Notes: generated from the letters alone by a model not told the origin. Positions 16,693 through 24,812 are shown, counted from the first letter of the stretch. The stretch: 51,081 bases of DNA from Streptosporangium subroseum (GCF_900188345.1 NZ_FZOD01000051.1:28088-79168); one strand, 5' to 3'. Numbers and translations: made by a program.

Positions 16693-16737
16693 TATAGGCA
16701 CTCTACATGTAGAACGCCTACATGTAGAGTGCCTATA
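16693..16737. promoter_or_regulatory. Perfect 20-bp inverted repeat, probable PadR operator
   Basis: Arms at 16693-16712 and 16718-16737 are exact reverse complements over 20 bp around the 5-base spacer AACGC. Each arm contains the 10-bp palindrome CTACATGTAG, so ATGT/ACAT half-sites of the type bound by PadR proteins are repeated. It lies between cydA (minus) and padR (plus). No Rex-type TGTGAA/TTCACA site is present, although Rex controls cyd operons in streptomycetes. Confidence 0.85.
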
Positions 16738-16756
16738 CGAGAGATAGGCTGATGAC

Positions 16757-16831
16757 GTGAGTGAGCGAAGCGAACAGGCCGTCGAGCACGGCGATACGGC
16801 CTTCGGACGGCCGGTAGAGGAGAGCGCATGA
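16757..16831 (+). CDS. 24-codon leader ORF coupled to padR
   Basis: GTG 16757 opens a frame (MSERSEQAVEHGDTAFGRPV...) that ends at TGA 16829-16831, overlapping the padR ATG at 16828. A -10-like TAGGCT (16745-16750) stands six bases before the GTG, so it could be read from a leaderless transcript and couple translation into padR. Its coding status is not proven. Confidence 0.4.
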   Translation: MSERSEQAVEHGDTAFGRPVEESA

Positions 16832-17157
16832 ACACCGATGCGCTCCGCGGGCACATGGACGCCCTGCTGCTCTCCGTACTGGAAAACGACCCCCTGCACG
16901 GCTACGCGATCATCGAGGCGTTGCAGGAGCGCAGCGGCGGCACACTGACCGTGCCGACCGGCACGGTCTATCCGGCGCTGCGCCGGCTGGAGCAGGCGGG
17001 ATATCTCGCCAGCGAATGGGCCACGGTGGGCGGGCGCAAGCGGCGCACCTACCGGCTGACCTCCGCGGGCCGTACGGCTCTGGCCGGAGAGCGTTCCGCC
17101 TGGCGGGAGTTCGCCGGTGTGATCGGCAGCGTTCTGGAGCCTCGGACCACGCGGTGA
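16828..17157 (+). CDS. PadR-family transcriptional regulator
   Basis: A 109-residue PadR-s2-type repressor: winged helix at about 10-80 (HGYAIIEALQERSGGTLTVP, then GTVYPALRRLEQAGYL) and a short C-terminal dimerisation helix. GAGGAG lies six bases before ATG 16828. Its divergent position opposite cydABDC, with a perfect inverted repeat between, makes the bd oxidase operon and itself the likely targets. The convergent downstream neighbour is a permease-prefix-domain protein, a frequent companion of PadR genes in actinomycetes, so that protein may also be a target. Confidence 0.9.
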   Translation: MNTDALRGHMDALLLSVLENDPLHGYAIIEALQERSGGTLTVPTGTVYPALRRLEQAGYLASEWATVGGRKRRTYRLTSAGRTALAGERSAWREFAGVIGSVLEPRTTR

Positions 17158-17178
17158 CGGGGTTCGCGTGCCGGATCC

Positions 17179-17303
17179 GGCGGTCCGCCGGATCTTCGGG
17201 ATTATGCGGCGGTGAGCTCACGCCGGGTTCGGCGGTCCGCCGGATCTTCGGGATTACGCGGCGGTGAGCTCACGCCGGGTTCGGTGGACTGCCGGAGCCC
17301 GGG
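17179..17303. repeat. 52-bp tandem repeat between convergent genes
   Basis: Copies at 17179-17230 and 17231-17282 differ at one base in 52. A third, degenerate copy continues from 17283 into the 3' end of the minus-strand gene, where GGCGGTGACCGCG aligns with the GGCGGTGAGCTCACG part of the unit. The array thus includes a copy of that gene's last codons. Confidence 0.88.
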
Positions 17304-18011
17304 TCAGGCGGTGACCGCGTCCTTGAGCCGCGTGGTGACGGGCTCGCGCCGGGTGAGCCGCATGCACCGGGTCGCGCAGTACAGCTGCAGCAACCAGGAC
17401 GTGGAGCTCAGCAGCATGACCCCGATGAACAGCGGGTGGGTGGAGAAGCCCTCCGGGTGGTCCGAGCCGTACGCCAATGCCGTGCTCAGCGCGAGGGTGG
17501 CCGGCAGTGTGACATAGACCAGCACGGCCAGCGACCGGGTGACGAGCCGGGGCCGCCGGATCCTGCGCAGTCCGCGGCCCAGCGCGACCAGTGCGATCCC
17601 GCTGAGCGCGCCGCCGGACAGCTGAAGGATGTCCAGGCCGCGGGCGACAGGGACGAACCAGACGGGCCAGGTCGCGTAGGCCGTCGGATCGGAGGGAATG
17701 ACGCGCCAGATCACGCTCCACATGAGCGAGGTGAGCGGCACGCTGAGGAACAACAGGAAGGCCAGCCTGCGTCCCGCCGATATGGAGAGCCCCTCCTGGT
17801 AACCCGGTGCGATCTCGTCGATGGGGCCGAACTCCTCGACCGCGATCCGCTCGGCCTCGGCCCGGTCCAGCCCCTCGCCCTCCAGCGCCTCGGCGGTGTC
17901 GAGCAGGCTGTCGCGCGCCTCGGTGATCATGTCGAGCTTCGGGCCCCTGGGGCCTCTGAGGGTATGACTGAGCCCGGTCACGTAATCGTCGATGACTCCG
18001 GCGCTCGTCAT
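17304..18011 (-). CDS. Permease-prefix-domain membrane protein
   Basis: A 235-residue protein. The N-terminal ~80 residues match the permease prefix domain: MTSAGVIDDYVTGLSHTLRG, then a conserved acidic helix (DMITEARDSLLDTAEALEG and AERIAVEEFG). Four hydrophobic helices follow at about 90-110, 120-150, 165-190 and 200-225. ATG 18011 has GGAGAG six bases upstream; an earlier in-frame ATG at 18053 lacks support. Genes of this kind are usually paired with PadR regulators, as here. The biochemical role is unknown. Confidence 0.8.
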   Translation of the reverse strand: MTSAGVIDDYVTGLSHTLRGPRGPKLDMITEARDSLLDTAEALEGEGLDRAEAERIAVEEFGPIDEIAPGYQEGLSISAGRRLAFLLFLSVPLTSLMWSVIWRVIPSDPTAYATWPVWFVPVARGLDILQLSGGALSGIALVALGRGLRRIRRPRLVTRSLAVLVYVTLPATLALSTALAYGSDHPEGFSTHPLFIGVMLLSSTSWLLQLYCATRCMRLTRREPVTTRLKDAVTA

Positions 18012-18130
18012 GATCTCTCCAGTCGCATGATCCCTATTCAGGGTAATCACCACCCATCCTGGCCGTCACTTTGGGACCGGCGCATCGGGGACCACCCTGA
18101 GAAGACCCCGAGTCGGCTCGCGTCCCCTCT

Positions 18131-18287
18131 GACCGGTTTCCAGAGCCTCGCGTTCCTCCTCGCCGGGCGGACGGTTTTCCCAAGCTTGCGTCTTCCTTGC
18201 CGGGCAGACTGTTTCCAGAGCCTTGCGTTCTTCCCTGCCGGACAGACGGTTTACCCGGGCTGCCGCTCGCTTCCGCCCGCCCGGCAA
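18131..18287. repeat. About 38-bp degenerate tandem repeats, four copies
   Basis: Units starting GACCGGTTTCC, GACGGTTTTCC, GACTGTTTCC and GACGGTTTACC begin at 18131, 18170, 18207 and 18245 (periods 39, 37, 38), and each ends with a GCCGGRCA-like string. They fill most of the 313-bp non-coding gap 18012-18324; I see no gene in that gap. Confidence 0.8.
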
Positions 18288-18324
18288 TCTTCCTGATGGG
18301 CGGCCTTCCCGATGGTCCGGCTTC

Positions 18325-19380
18325 CTAATGGTCCGGTGAGCGCCGCCGGGGCCACCAGCGCAGCCCTCGCGCCCCGCGCGGGGCGGCGGCGAGAGCGCAG
18401 TCGCGCAGGCGGAGGCGTTCGGGATGGAGGATCTCGGTGAAGCGGCAGGCACTGAGATCCAGGCAGGCCAGCTCCAGCTCTTCGGAGTCCACCCCGTGCA
18501 ACGAGGTCACCCTGGCCGTGCCCTTGCCGCTGACCGTGGCCGGGCCGCGGAGCGTGGCCCCCTCCAGGTCGGCCTCCGCGTCGGTGAGGCGCACGGTCAG
18601 CCTGCCGGACACCCGCAGGCGCCGCAGGTCCACCGAGCAGCCGTGGGCGGTCAGGTCGAGATCTCTGCCCGCCCACGCGCCGGCGAGGGTCAGGTGGCGC
18701 CCGACGGAGGCCGGGGCCAGATAGCCGCCCGCCGCGAACCGTGCCGCCTCGAACCCGGCCAGCCCGCCGAACCTCGCCTTCCTGAACGAGACCATCCGGC
18801 GGAACCGGCAGCCCCTGAAGGTCGCGTCACCGGTGAACCGGGTGCCGTCGAAGGCGACGAAACCATGGAAGTCCGCGCTTTCGAAGGACACGGTACGGCC
18901 GAACACGGCCCCGCCGAACAGCGCGTCACTGCCGATGGTCACCCGGTCGAAGGCCGCGTGACCGGCGACGGTGACGCCGTGCAGGGACAACTCCTCGGCG
19001 AATCTGACCTCCCCGAAGGAGACGTTGCCCGCGAAACGGGCGTCGCAGAACGAGGCGAGGCGCTGGAAGCGGGCATGGTCGAACGAGACGTCCCCGCCGA
19101 ACACGACGTCGCCGAACCTGACACTCTCGGGAAAGGACGCCCAGTCGAACCTCGCCCGGCCCAGATAGCCCTTCGTGGCGGTCAGGATCCGTTCCAGCAG
19201 ACTCATGCTGACGGTGGTGGCCCGCAGGTCGACCGCGGAGCCGGGGGACAGGCGCTGGACGAATTCGTCCAGCTCGCCGGGGTCCAGGTGGGCCAGACAG
19301 CGCCCGTACGGTTGCCGTGCCGATCCGGTGCACTCCGGGGAGACGGCGCAGGTGATCCAACCCACGTCCAGAGTTCTCAT
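18325..19380 (-). CDS. Pentapeptide-repeat protein
   Basis: A 351-residue protein. About residues 75-240 are continuous five-residue repeats with Phe or Leu at the centre (ARFDWASFPESVRFGDVVF, GNVSFGEVRF, GDATFRGCRF), which fold into a right-handed four-sided beta-helix. The N-terminus (GWITCAVSPECTG, YGRCLAHL) has four Cys that might bind a metal. ATG 19380 (MRTLDVGWITC) is chosen over the further upstream in-frame start. There is no signal peptide and there are no membrane helices. Some family members mimic DNA and protect gyrase, but this one has no visible support for that. It stands alone. Confidence 0.82.
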   Translation of the reverse strand: MRTLDVGWITCAVSPECTGSARQPYGRCLAHLDPGELDEFVQRLSPGSAVDLRATTVSMSLLERILTATKGYLGRARFDWASFPESVRFGDVVFGGDVSFDHARFQRLASFCDARFAGNVSFGEVRFAEELSLHGVTVAGHAAFDRVTIGSDALFGGAVFGRTVSFESADFHGFVAFDGTRFTGDATFRGCRFRRMVSFRKARFGGLAGFEAARFAAGGYLAPASVGRHLTLAGAWAGRDLDLTAHGCSVDLRRLRVSGRLTVRLTDAEADLEGATLRGPATVSGKGTARVTSLHGVDSEELELACLDLSACRFTEILHPERLRLRDCALAAAPRGARGLRWWPRRRSPDH

Positions 19381-19554
19381 GCTCGGTTGATACCCGCAGA
19401 CGGCCGATGCACCGAGTTCTCGGTCAAGGCAAGCCATATCTCACGGGCCAAGTAGGCGTGAAGCGTCAAGATTAACCAGTTCGCTTCCTATGCACCTGCA
19501 AGTACGCAATGTTCGGCCAATGGGGCCCTACGCTCCCGGTCATGCGTGTTCCGT

Positions 19555-19606
19555 CCTGGGCGTCAGACCGCGCTCCAGACCCTGGTTGACGCGCTCAACG
19601 CCCAGG
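19555..19606. terminator. Weak inverted repeat downstream of the GNAT gene
   Basis: CCTGGGCGT (19555-19563) and ACGCCCAGG (19598-19606) pair over 9 bp with a smaller CCAG/CTGG hairpin inside. It lies 23 bp after the minus-strand GNAT stop. The rest of 19381-19628 holds nothing recognisable. Confidence 0.4.
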
Positions 19607-19628
19607 TCTGCGCCAGGCCGACGGCCGG

Positions 19629-20174
19629 CTATCCGGCGTCGAGCGCCTTGCTCATGAACAGGGCGGTCTCACCTTCGCTCGCCGTACCCCGGTAGAAGGT
19701 GGTGTCGAGGCCGCAGAGGACAAACCCCATCCGCCGGTAGGCACGGACGGCGGGGACATTCACATTCGACGTCTCCAGCCAAGCCGTCCGTGCTCCGAGC
19801 CGGCGCCCGTATGCGCAGGCCCGCCTCATCAGCATCGAGCCGACACCACGTCCACGGTGCTTCGGCGCCACGGTGATCTGGTGAATGACCAGGCGGTGAT
19901 GCCACTCCTCCACCCCGACGACAACAAAGCCGCAGATCTTCCCGTCGTCGACGGCGACCTCAACGTGCAGGTCGTCGGACACGCCGTCGCTCTCATCGGC
20001 GGGGAACGTCTTGACCAGCGGTGGATCGACAACGATCGCGCGCAGCGCGAACCTCTCGTCGCCGACCGCAACCTCGTAGACGGTGTCGGTGGTGAACGAG
20101 TCGTCGATCGCGCCGATCTGTTCTTGGTCCTGCGGTCCTGCCTGCCGGTAAACGATGTGTTGTTCGGGACCCAC
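19629..20174 (-). CDS. GNAT N-acetyltransferase, streptothricin-acetyltransferase-like
   Basis: A 181-residue acetyl-CoA-dependent N-acetyltransferase. The acetyl-CoA loop (motif A) is VAPKHRGRGVGSMLM, followed by LETSNVNVPAVRAYRRMGF, GLDTTFY and ETALFM; the order and the LETxNxNVPA/GGxD/E-x-A pattern resemble streptothricin acetyltransferases (Sat). GTG 20174 is chosen because GAGGAG lies five bases upstream; the frame is open to 20312. Streptothricin or a related amine may be the substrate, but GNAT substrates cannot be read reliably from sequence. It is divergent from the DUF1697 gene. Confidence 0.82.
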   Translation of the reverse strand: MGPEQHIVYRQAGPQDQEQIGAIDDSFTTDTVYEVAVGDERFALRAIVVDPPLVKTFPADESDGVSDDLHVEVAVDDGKICGFVVVGVEEWHHRLVIHQITVAPKHRGRGVGSMLMRRACAYGRRLGARTAWLETSNVNVPAVRAYRRMGFVLCGLDTTFYRGTASEGETALFMSKALDAG

Positions 20175-20335
20175 CTGTACTCCTCGCCCTGACCGTTCGA
20201 TCACCCAGTCGGACGAGCACACCATTACGGAGGTTCCACCGACAACTTCGCGGTGAAGCCCACGCATACCTGACAGGAGATGGCAGGAGAGGAAAGTAAA
20301 GTCGGCCGTCAACAGCCGGTGAAAGGACCCACCCG

Positions 20336-20854
20336 ATGCGATACGTGGCGCTGCTGCGCGGTATCAATGTCAATCCGCGGAGCAGACTCGCGATGTCCGA
20401 TCTGCGGGCGTTGCTGGCAGGGCTCGGTCACACCGACGTACGGACGCACCTGCAGAGTGGGAACGCCCTGTTCACCGCGGAGGAGGAGCCGCAGGCCGCG
20501 GACATCGAACGGCGGATCACGGACGAGCTGGGCCTGTCGGTGGCGGTCATCCTGCGGACGGCCGGGGAGTTGCGCTCCGTGGTGCGGGAGAACCCGATGG
20601 AGGTGCGCGACCCGGCCAAGTTCGCGGTGGTCTTCCTGGCGCAGGCCCCGGACCGGGAGGTGCTGGAAGGCATCGACCCGGCGGCCTACGCGCCCGAGGA
20701 GATGCGTGTCGGCAGGCGCGAGCTGTACGTCTACTTCCCCGACGGCCTGCGGCGCCCCAGATTGCCGCCCCTGCTGGAGAAGCGGTCGAAGGCACCCGCC
20801 ACGATGCGTAACTGGAACACGGTCACCAGGTTGCTGGCCCTCGCCGAAAGCTGA
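20336..20854 (+). CDS. DUF1697 family protein
   Basis: A 172-residue protein with the DUF1697 hallmark N-terminus MRYVALLRGINVNPRSRLAM, the LQSGNALF strand and the C-terminal RNWNTVTRLLAL. The family is widespread in actinomycetes and has no assigned reaction. AAAGGA lies nine bases upstream of the ATG. No signal peptide or membrane segment. Length is normal. Confidence 0.9.
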   Translation: MRYVALLRGINVNPRSRLAMSDLRALLAGLGHTDVRTHLQSGNALFTAEEEPQAADIERRITDELGLSVAVILRTAGELRSVVRENPMEVRDPAKFAVVFLAQAPDREVLEGIDPAAYAPEEMRVGRRELYVYFPDGLRRPRLPPLLEKRSKAPATMRNWNTVTRLLALAES

Positions 20855-20946
20855 CCGCCGGAGTCTGAAGGCCCGTGACTCGACCGGTACGAGACGGCAC
20901 TTCAACGGCTGATATCGTAGCCGGGCAGTAATAGCGGAACGGGAGC

Positions 20947-21062
20947 ATGACATGGCAGGCGACGTCGACATCTCCGGGTAACACCGGATCTCATCACCAT
21001 CGGTGACGTGCTTATCGCGTGACCGCCGATTGGCGATGTCTTCGTGTCCTGACCATTTCGCC
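20947..21062 (+). promoter_or_regulatory. Candidate leader peptide and attenuator before the ABC-F gene
   Basis: CGGGAG followed six bases later by ATG 20952 opens a nine-codon ORF, MAGDVDISG, ending at TAA 20979-20981. At its stop a CACCG/CGGTG stem (20982-20986 with 21001-21005) begins, and two mutually exclusive short stems follow: CGCC/GGCG (21024-21027 with 21032-21035) or GGCGA/TCGCC (21032-21036 with 21058-21062). ABC-F resistance genes are often controlled by such ribosome-stalling leaders. The stems are short, so this is tentative. Confidence 0.4.
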
Positions 21063-21104
21063 GGGCGGCCCTCTGCCGTGCCGGCCGAACGCGGAAGCGA
21101 TTCG

Positions 21105-22739
21105 ATGTCCGACGCCCTGATCGTTGTTTCGAACCTGTCCTTTTCCTGGCCCGACGACACCCCGGTGTTCGAGGATCTCTCCTTCACCGTTCCGGCGGGA
21201 CGCACCGGCCTGGTGGCGCCCAACGGAGCCGGCAAGAGCACGCTGCTCAGGCTGATCGCCGGCGTGCTTCGCCCGGCCTCCGGCTCGGCCACGGCGGAGG
21301 GGGTGCTGGGCTACCTGCCCCAGACGTTGCCCCTCGCCGGCGACCTGACCGCGGCCGAGGTCCTGGGGATCGCTCCGGTGATCAAGGCACTGGACGCCAT
21401 CGAGTCCGGAGACGCGAGCGAGGAGCACTTCACCACGATCGGCAGCGACTGGGACATCGAGGAGCGCACCCGCGCCCAGCTGGACCGGCTCGGCCTCGAG
21501 GACATCTCCCTCGCCCGGCGCCTGCACACTCTCAGCGGCGGCCAGGTCATCTCTCTCGGCCTGGCGGCACAGCTGCTGAAGCGGCCCGACGTCCTGCTGC
21601 TCGACGAACCGACCAACAACCTCGACCTCGACGCGCGCCACAGGCTCTACGACGTGCTCGAGGACTGGAACGGGTGCCTGCTGCTGGTCAGCCACGACCG
21701 GGCGCTGCTCGACCGCATGGACCGCATCGCCGAGCTCGACCGGGGAGAGCTCCAGTCCTACGGCGGGAACTTCACCGAGTACGAGGAGGCCGTGCGCGCC
21801 GCGCGGGAGGTCGCCGAGAAGAACATCCGCAACGCCGAACAGGAGGTCAAGCGGGAGAAGCGGGAGCTGCAGCAGGCCCGAGAGCGCGCCGCGCGCCGGG
21901 CGAGCAACGCCTCCCGCAACCTCAAGAACGCCGGCCTGCCGAAGATCTTCGCCGGGACGATGAAACGCAACGCCCAGGAGTCGGCGGGGAAGGCGAACGA
22001 GACGCACGTCGCACGGCTCGGCGAGGCCAAGGCCAGACTCGACGAGGCGGGTCGCGCCCTGCGCGACGAGCAGAAGATCGCGCTGGAACTGCCCGGGACC
22101 AACGTCCCGGCCGGACGCACGGTCTTCCTGGGAGAGCGGATGCAGGTCCGCTACGGTGAGCGCGCCCTCTTCGCCGGGGAGGGCGCCGACCTGACGATCC
22201 GGGGACCGGAGCGGATCGCTCTGACCGGCCCCAACGGCGTCGGCAAGTCCACCCTGCTACGCGTGATCAACGGCGAGCTGGAGCCGGAGGGCGGCGAGGC
22301 CAAGCGGGCCGACGGCCGGGTCGCCTACCTGTCCCAGCGGCTGGATCTGCTGGATCCGGGCCGCACCGTGGCGGAGAACCTGGCCGCGTTCGCGCCCGGG
22401 ATGACGGAGGCGCAGCGGATGAATCTGCTCGCCCGCTTCCTGTTCCGGGGCTCCCGTATTCACCTCCCGGTCGGAGCGCTGTCCGGCGGCGAGCGGTTGC
22501 GCGCCACCCTGGCCTGCGTGCTGTGCGCCGAACCGGCGCCCCAGTTGCTGCTGCTGGACGAACCGACCAACAACCTCGACCTGGTCGGCGTCGCCCAGCT
22601 GGAAGGCGCCCTGCAGTCATACGAGGGCGCCTTCGTGGTGGTCAGCCACGACGAGCGGTTCCTCGCCGAGATCGGGGTGGACCGCTGGCTGCGGCTGTCC
22701 GAGGGACGCCTGCGCGAAACGAGCGCCCCTGACGCGTGA
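21105..22739 (+). CDS. ABC-F family ribosome-associated ATPase
   Basis: A 544-residue soluble protein with two ATPase cassettes and no membrane domain. Cassette 1 has Walker A APNGAGKST (38-46), signature LSGGQ (143-147) and VLLLDEPTNNLDL; cassette 2 has GPNGVGKST, ALSGGERLRATLA and LLLLDEPTNNLDL. A charged linker of about 100 residues (EKNIRNAEQEVKREKRELQQ and on) is the inter-domain region that reaches the ribosomal P/E site in ABC-F proteins. Members either tune translation or protect against ribosome-targeting antibiotics; the candidate leader ORF upstream favours a resistance role, by inference. ATG 21105 follows GGAAG. Confidence 0.88.
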   Translation: MSDALIVVSNLSFSWPDDTPVFEDLSFTVPAGRTGLVAPNGAGKSTLLRLIAGVLRPASGSATAEGVLGYLPQTLPLAGDLTAAEVLGIAPVIKALDAIESGDASEEHFTTIGSDWDIEERTRAQLDRLGLEDISLARRLHTLSGGQVISLGLAAQLLKRPDVLLLDEPTNNLDLDARHRLYDVLEDWNGCLLLVSHDRALLDRMDRIAELDRGELQSYGGNFTEYEEAVRAAREVAEKNIRNAEQEVKREKRELQQARERAARRASNASRNLKNAGLPKIFAGTMKRNAQESAGKANETHVARLGEAKARLDEAGRALRDEQKIALELPGTNVPAGRTVFLGERMQVRYGERALFAGEGADLTIRGPERIALTGPNGVGKSTLLRVINGELEPEGGEAKRADGRVAYLSQRLDLLDPGRTVAENLAAFAPGMTEAQRMNLLARFLFRGSRIHLPVGALSGGERLRATLACVLCAEPAPQLLLLDEPTNNLDLVGVAQLEGALQSYEGAFVVVSHDERFLAEIGVDRWLRLSEGRLRETSAPDA

Positions 22740-22903
22740 GATGACGGTGTGCGGACCGTCGCCGCAGCAGGCGGGGACGGTCCGCACACCGTACGGCCGG
22801 CCGTCCCGGCCCTGATCTTTTCATCGGGAAGGCGGGATGGAATGCCCGGGGCCGGGAAGTGGTTATGCCAGCCGTACAGACGAACGACAAGAGGAGCCAA
22901 CCG

Positions 22904-23275
22904 GTGGCGACCATTGAGGTAACCGAGAAGAACTTCAACGACATCGCCGACGAGGGGATTGTCCTGCTGGACTTCTGGGCGTCTTGGTGCGGACCGTGCC
23001 GCACCTTCGGGCCGATCTTTGAAAAGTCTTCGGAGAAGCACGACGACGTCAAGTTCGGCAAGATCGATACTGAGGCCGAGCAGGCGCTGGCCCAGGGATT
23101 CGAGATCACCTCGATCCCGACGATCATGGCCATCCGTGACGGCATCGTCGTCTTCGCACAGGCCGGGGCGCTGCCCGCGCCCGCCCTCGAGGACCTGATC
23201 GGTCAGGTTCGCGCGCTTGACATGGACTCGATCCGGGCCGAGCTCGCCAACGAGGTGGGCGTTCAGAAAAGCTGA
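22904..23275 (+). CDS. Thioredoxin
   Basis: A 123-residue thioredoxin-fold protein with the active-site WCGPC (C29, C32) after LLDFWAS, and the cis-Pro loop SIPTIMAI. GTG 22904 is chosen because GAGGAG is seven bases upstream and MATIEVTEKNFNDIADEG matches the family start; the frame extends to 22859. It should be a cytoplasmic disulfide reductant. No thioredoxin reductase is adjacent. A strong terminator follows. Confidence 0.92.
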   Translation: MATIEVTEKNFNDIADEGIVLLDFWASWCGPCRTFGPIFEKSSEKHDDVKFGKIDTEAEQALAQGFEITSIPTIMAIRDGIVVFAQAGALPAPALEDLIGQVRALDMDSIRAELANEVGVQKS

Positions 23276-23287
23276 CGCCCGCATCGA

Positions 23288-23320
23288 AAAGCCCCGCGGC
23301 CGGTGACGGCGCGGGGCTTT
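23288..23320 (+). terminator. Rho-independent terminator of the thioredoxin gene
   Basis: AAAGCCCCGC (23288-23297) and GCGGGGCTTT (23311-23320) pair perfectly around a 13-base loop, ending in a short T-run. Confidence 0.92.
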
Positions 23321-23373
23321 CACATGGATCACCCGGTCGAACCGGGCGGCGGAGCTCCGCCGCCTCTCGGCCG

Positions 23374-23482
23374 GACCGAGGGGCGGAACCCTCTCGATCA
23401 GGCCGGGCGATGGAACCCCGCCGGTTCCTGACCGGGCCGAGAGGCCGATTCCCGACCGGATCGAGGGGCGGAACCCTCGATC
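23374..23482. repeat. 83-bp-spaced duplication of the aroG 3' end, with hairpin
   Basis: GAGGGGCGGAACCCTC followed by GATCAGGCCG occurs near 23377 and again near 23463. The second copy includes the aroG stop codon (TCA 23481-23483 on the plus strand); the first carries an equivalent TCA at 23398. GATCGAGGG/CCCTCGATC (23459-23467 with 23474-23482) also forms a hairpin overlapping the stop and may act as a terminator. Confidence 0.75.
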
Positions 23483-24812
23483 AGGCCGAGCGGTAGAGCT
23501 CCGCGACCCTGAAGGCCAGGTCCAGCGACTGGCTCCGGTTGAGGCGTGGGTCACAGGCCGTTTCGTAGCGCCGGGCCAGGTCGTCCTCGACGATCTCCGT
23601 GCCGCCGCCCACGCACTCGGTGACGTCATCGCCGGTGAGCTCGATGTGGATGCCGCCGGGGTGGGTGCCGAGCGCGCGGTGCACCTCGAAGAAGCCCGCC
23701 ACCTCGTTCAGGACGTCGTCCAGGCGGCGGGTCTTGTGGCCGCTGGGCGCCTCGAAGGTGTTGCCGTGCATGGGATCGCAGATCCACGCCACCTGGGCGC
23801 CGTTGGCGGTCACCTTCTCCACCAGCGAGGGAAGGTGCTCCCGGATCTTCGGCGCGCCCATCCGGGTGATGAACGTCAGGCGCCCGGCCTCGTTGTCGGG
23901 GTTCAGCTGCTCGACCAGCGCGAGTGCCTCCTCGGCGGTGGTGGTCGGACCGAGCTTCACGCCGATCGGGTTGCGGATGCGGGAGAAGAACTCCACGTGC
24001 GCGCCGTCGAGCTGGCGGGTGCGCTCGCCGATCCAGACCATGTGCGCCGACACGTCGTACGGCAGGCCGCTCAGGGAGTCGATCCGGGTGAGCGCCCGGT
24101 CGTAGTCCAGGATCAGGGCCTCGTGCGAGGAGTAGAACTCGACGCTGTGGAACTCCTCGGGCTCGACCCCGCACGCGCGCATGAACGCCAGCGCCTGGTC
24201 GATCTCCCGGGCGAGCTGCTCGTAGCGCTTGCCGGCGGGGGACTCGCTCACGAAGTCGCGGTTCCAGGCGTGCACCTGGCGCAGGTCGGCGTAGCCGCCC
24301 TTGGTGAAGGCGCGGACGAGGTTCAGGGTCACCGCGGAGGAGTGGTAGGCCTGCAGCAGCCGCCACGGGTCGGGGATGCGGGACTCGGGCGTGAAGTCGA
24401 AGCCGTTGATCATGTCGCCGCGGTAGGCGGGGAGCTCCACGCCGTCGCGGACCTCGGTGTTCTTGGAGCGGGGCTTGGCGAACTGCCCGGCCATCCGGCC
24501 GATCTTCACGACCGGCACCTTCGCCGCGTAGGTGAGCACGATCGCCATCTGCAGCAGCGTCTTGAGCTTGTCGCGCACGTCGTCCGCGGTGGCGCCGGCG
24601 AAGGTCTCGGCGCAGTCGCCACCCTGCAGGACGAAGGCCTCGCCCCGCGTCACCGCGGCCAGATCCGCTTTGAGGTTGTCACACTCCCCGGCGAACACGA
24701 GGGGCGGCAGGCCCCCCAGCTGGTTGACGACCTTGTCCAGCTCGCCGCGGTCGGGCCATTCGGGCTGCTGCGCCGCAGGCAGCTGCCGCCAGGAATCGAG
24801 GTTGATGCTCAC
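23481..24812 (-). CDS. aroG: 3-Deoxy-7-phosphoheptulonate synthase, class II (DAHP synthase)
   Basis: A 443-residue plant/actinomycete-type DAHP synthase. It condenses phosphoenolpyruvate with erythrose 4-phosphate, the entry step of the shikimate pathway. Family strings are present throughout: FAGECDNL, LQGGDCAETF (metal-binding Cys), KPRSKNTE, YRGDMINGF, GIHIELTGDDVTECVGGG and the C-terminal CDPRLNRSQSLDLAF. GTG 24812 (MSINLDSWRQLPAAQQPEWP) matches homologue N-termini; the frame is open to 24854. No other aro gene is nearby, so it is either the housekeeping enzyme or serves an aromatic secondary pathway elsewhere. Confidence 0.94.
   Translation of the reverse strand: MSINLDSWRQLPAAQQPEWPDRGELDKVVNQLGGLPPLVFAGECDNLKADLAAVTRGEAFVLQGGDCAETFAGATADDVRDKLKTLLQMAIVLTYAAKVPVVKIGRMAGQFAKPRSKNTEVRDGVELPAYRGDMINGFDFTPESRIPDPWRLLQAYHSSAVTLNLVRAFTKGGYADLRQVHAWNRDFVSESPAGKRYEQLAREIDQALAFMRACGVEPEEFHSVEFYSSHEALILDYDRALTRIDSLSGLPYDVSAHMVWIGERTRQLDGAHVEFFSRIRNPIGVKLGPTTTAEEALALVEQLNPDNEAGRLTFITRMGAPKIREHLPSLVEKVTANGAQVAWICDPMHGNTFEAPSGHKTRRLDDVLNEVAGFFEVHRALGTHPGGIHIELTGDDVTECVGGGTEIVEDDLARRYETACDPRLNRSQSLDLAFRVAELYRSA

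Noticed and set aside
19500..19628. Possible decayed coding remnant (plus-strand RQTALQTLVDALNAQV)
   Set aside because: Too short and without start, ribosome site or a recognisable parent gene.
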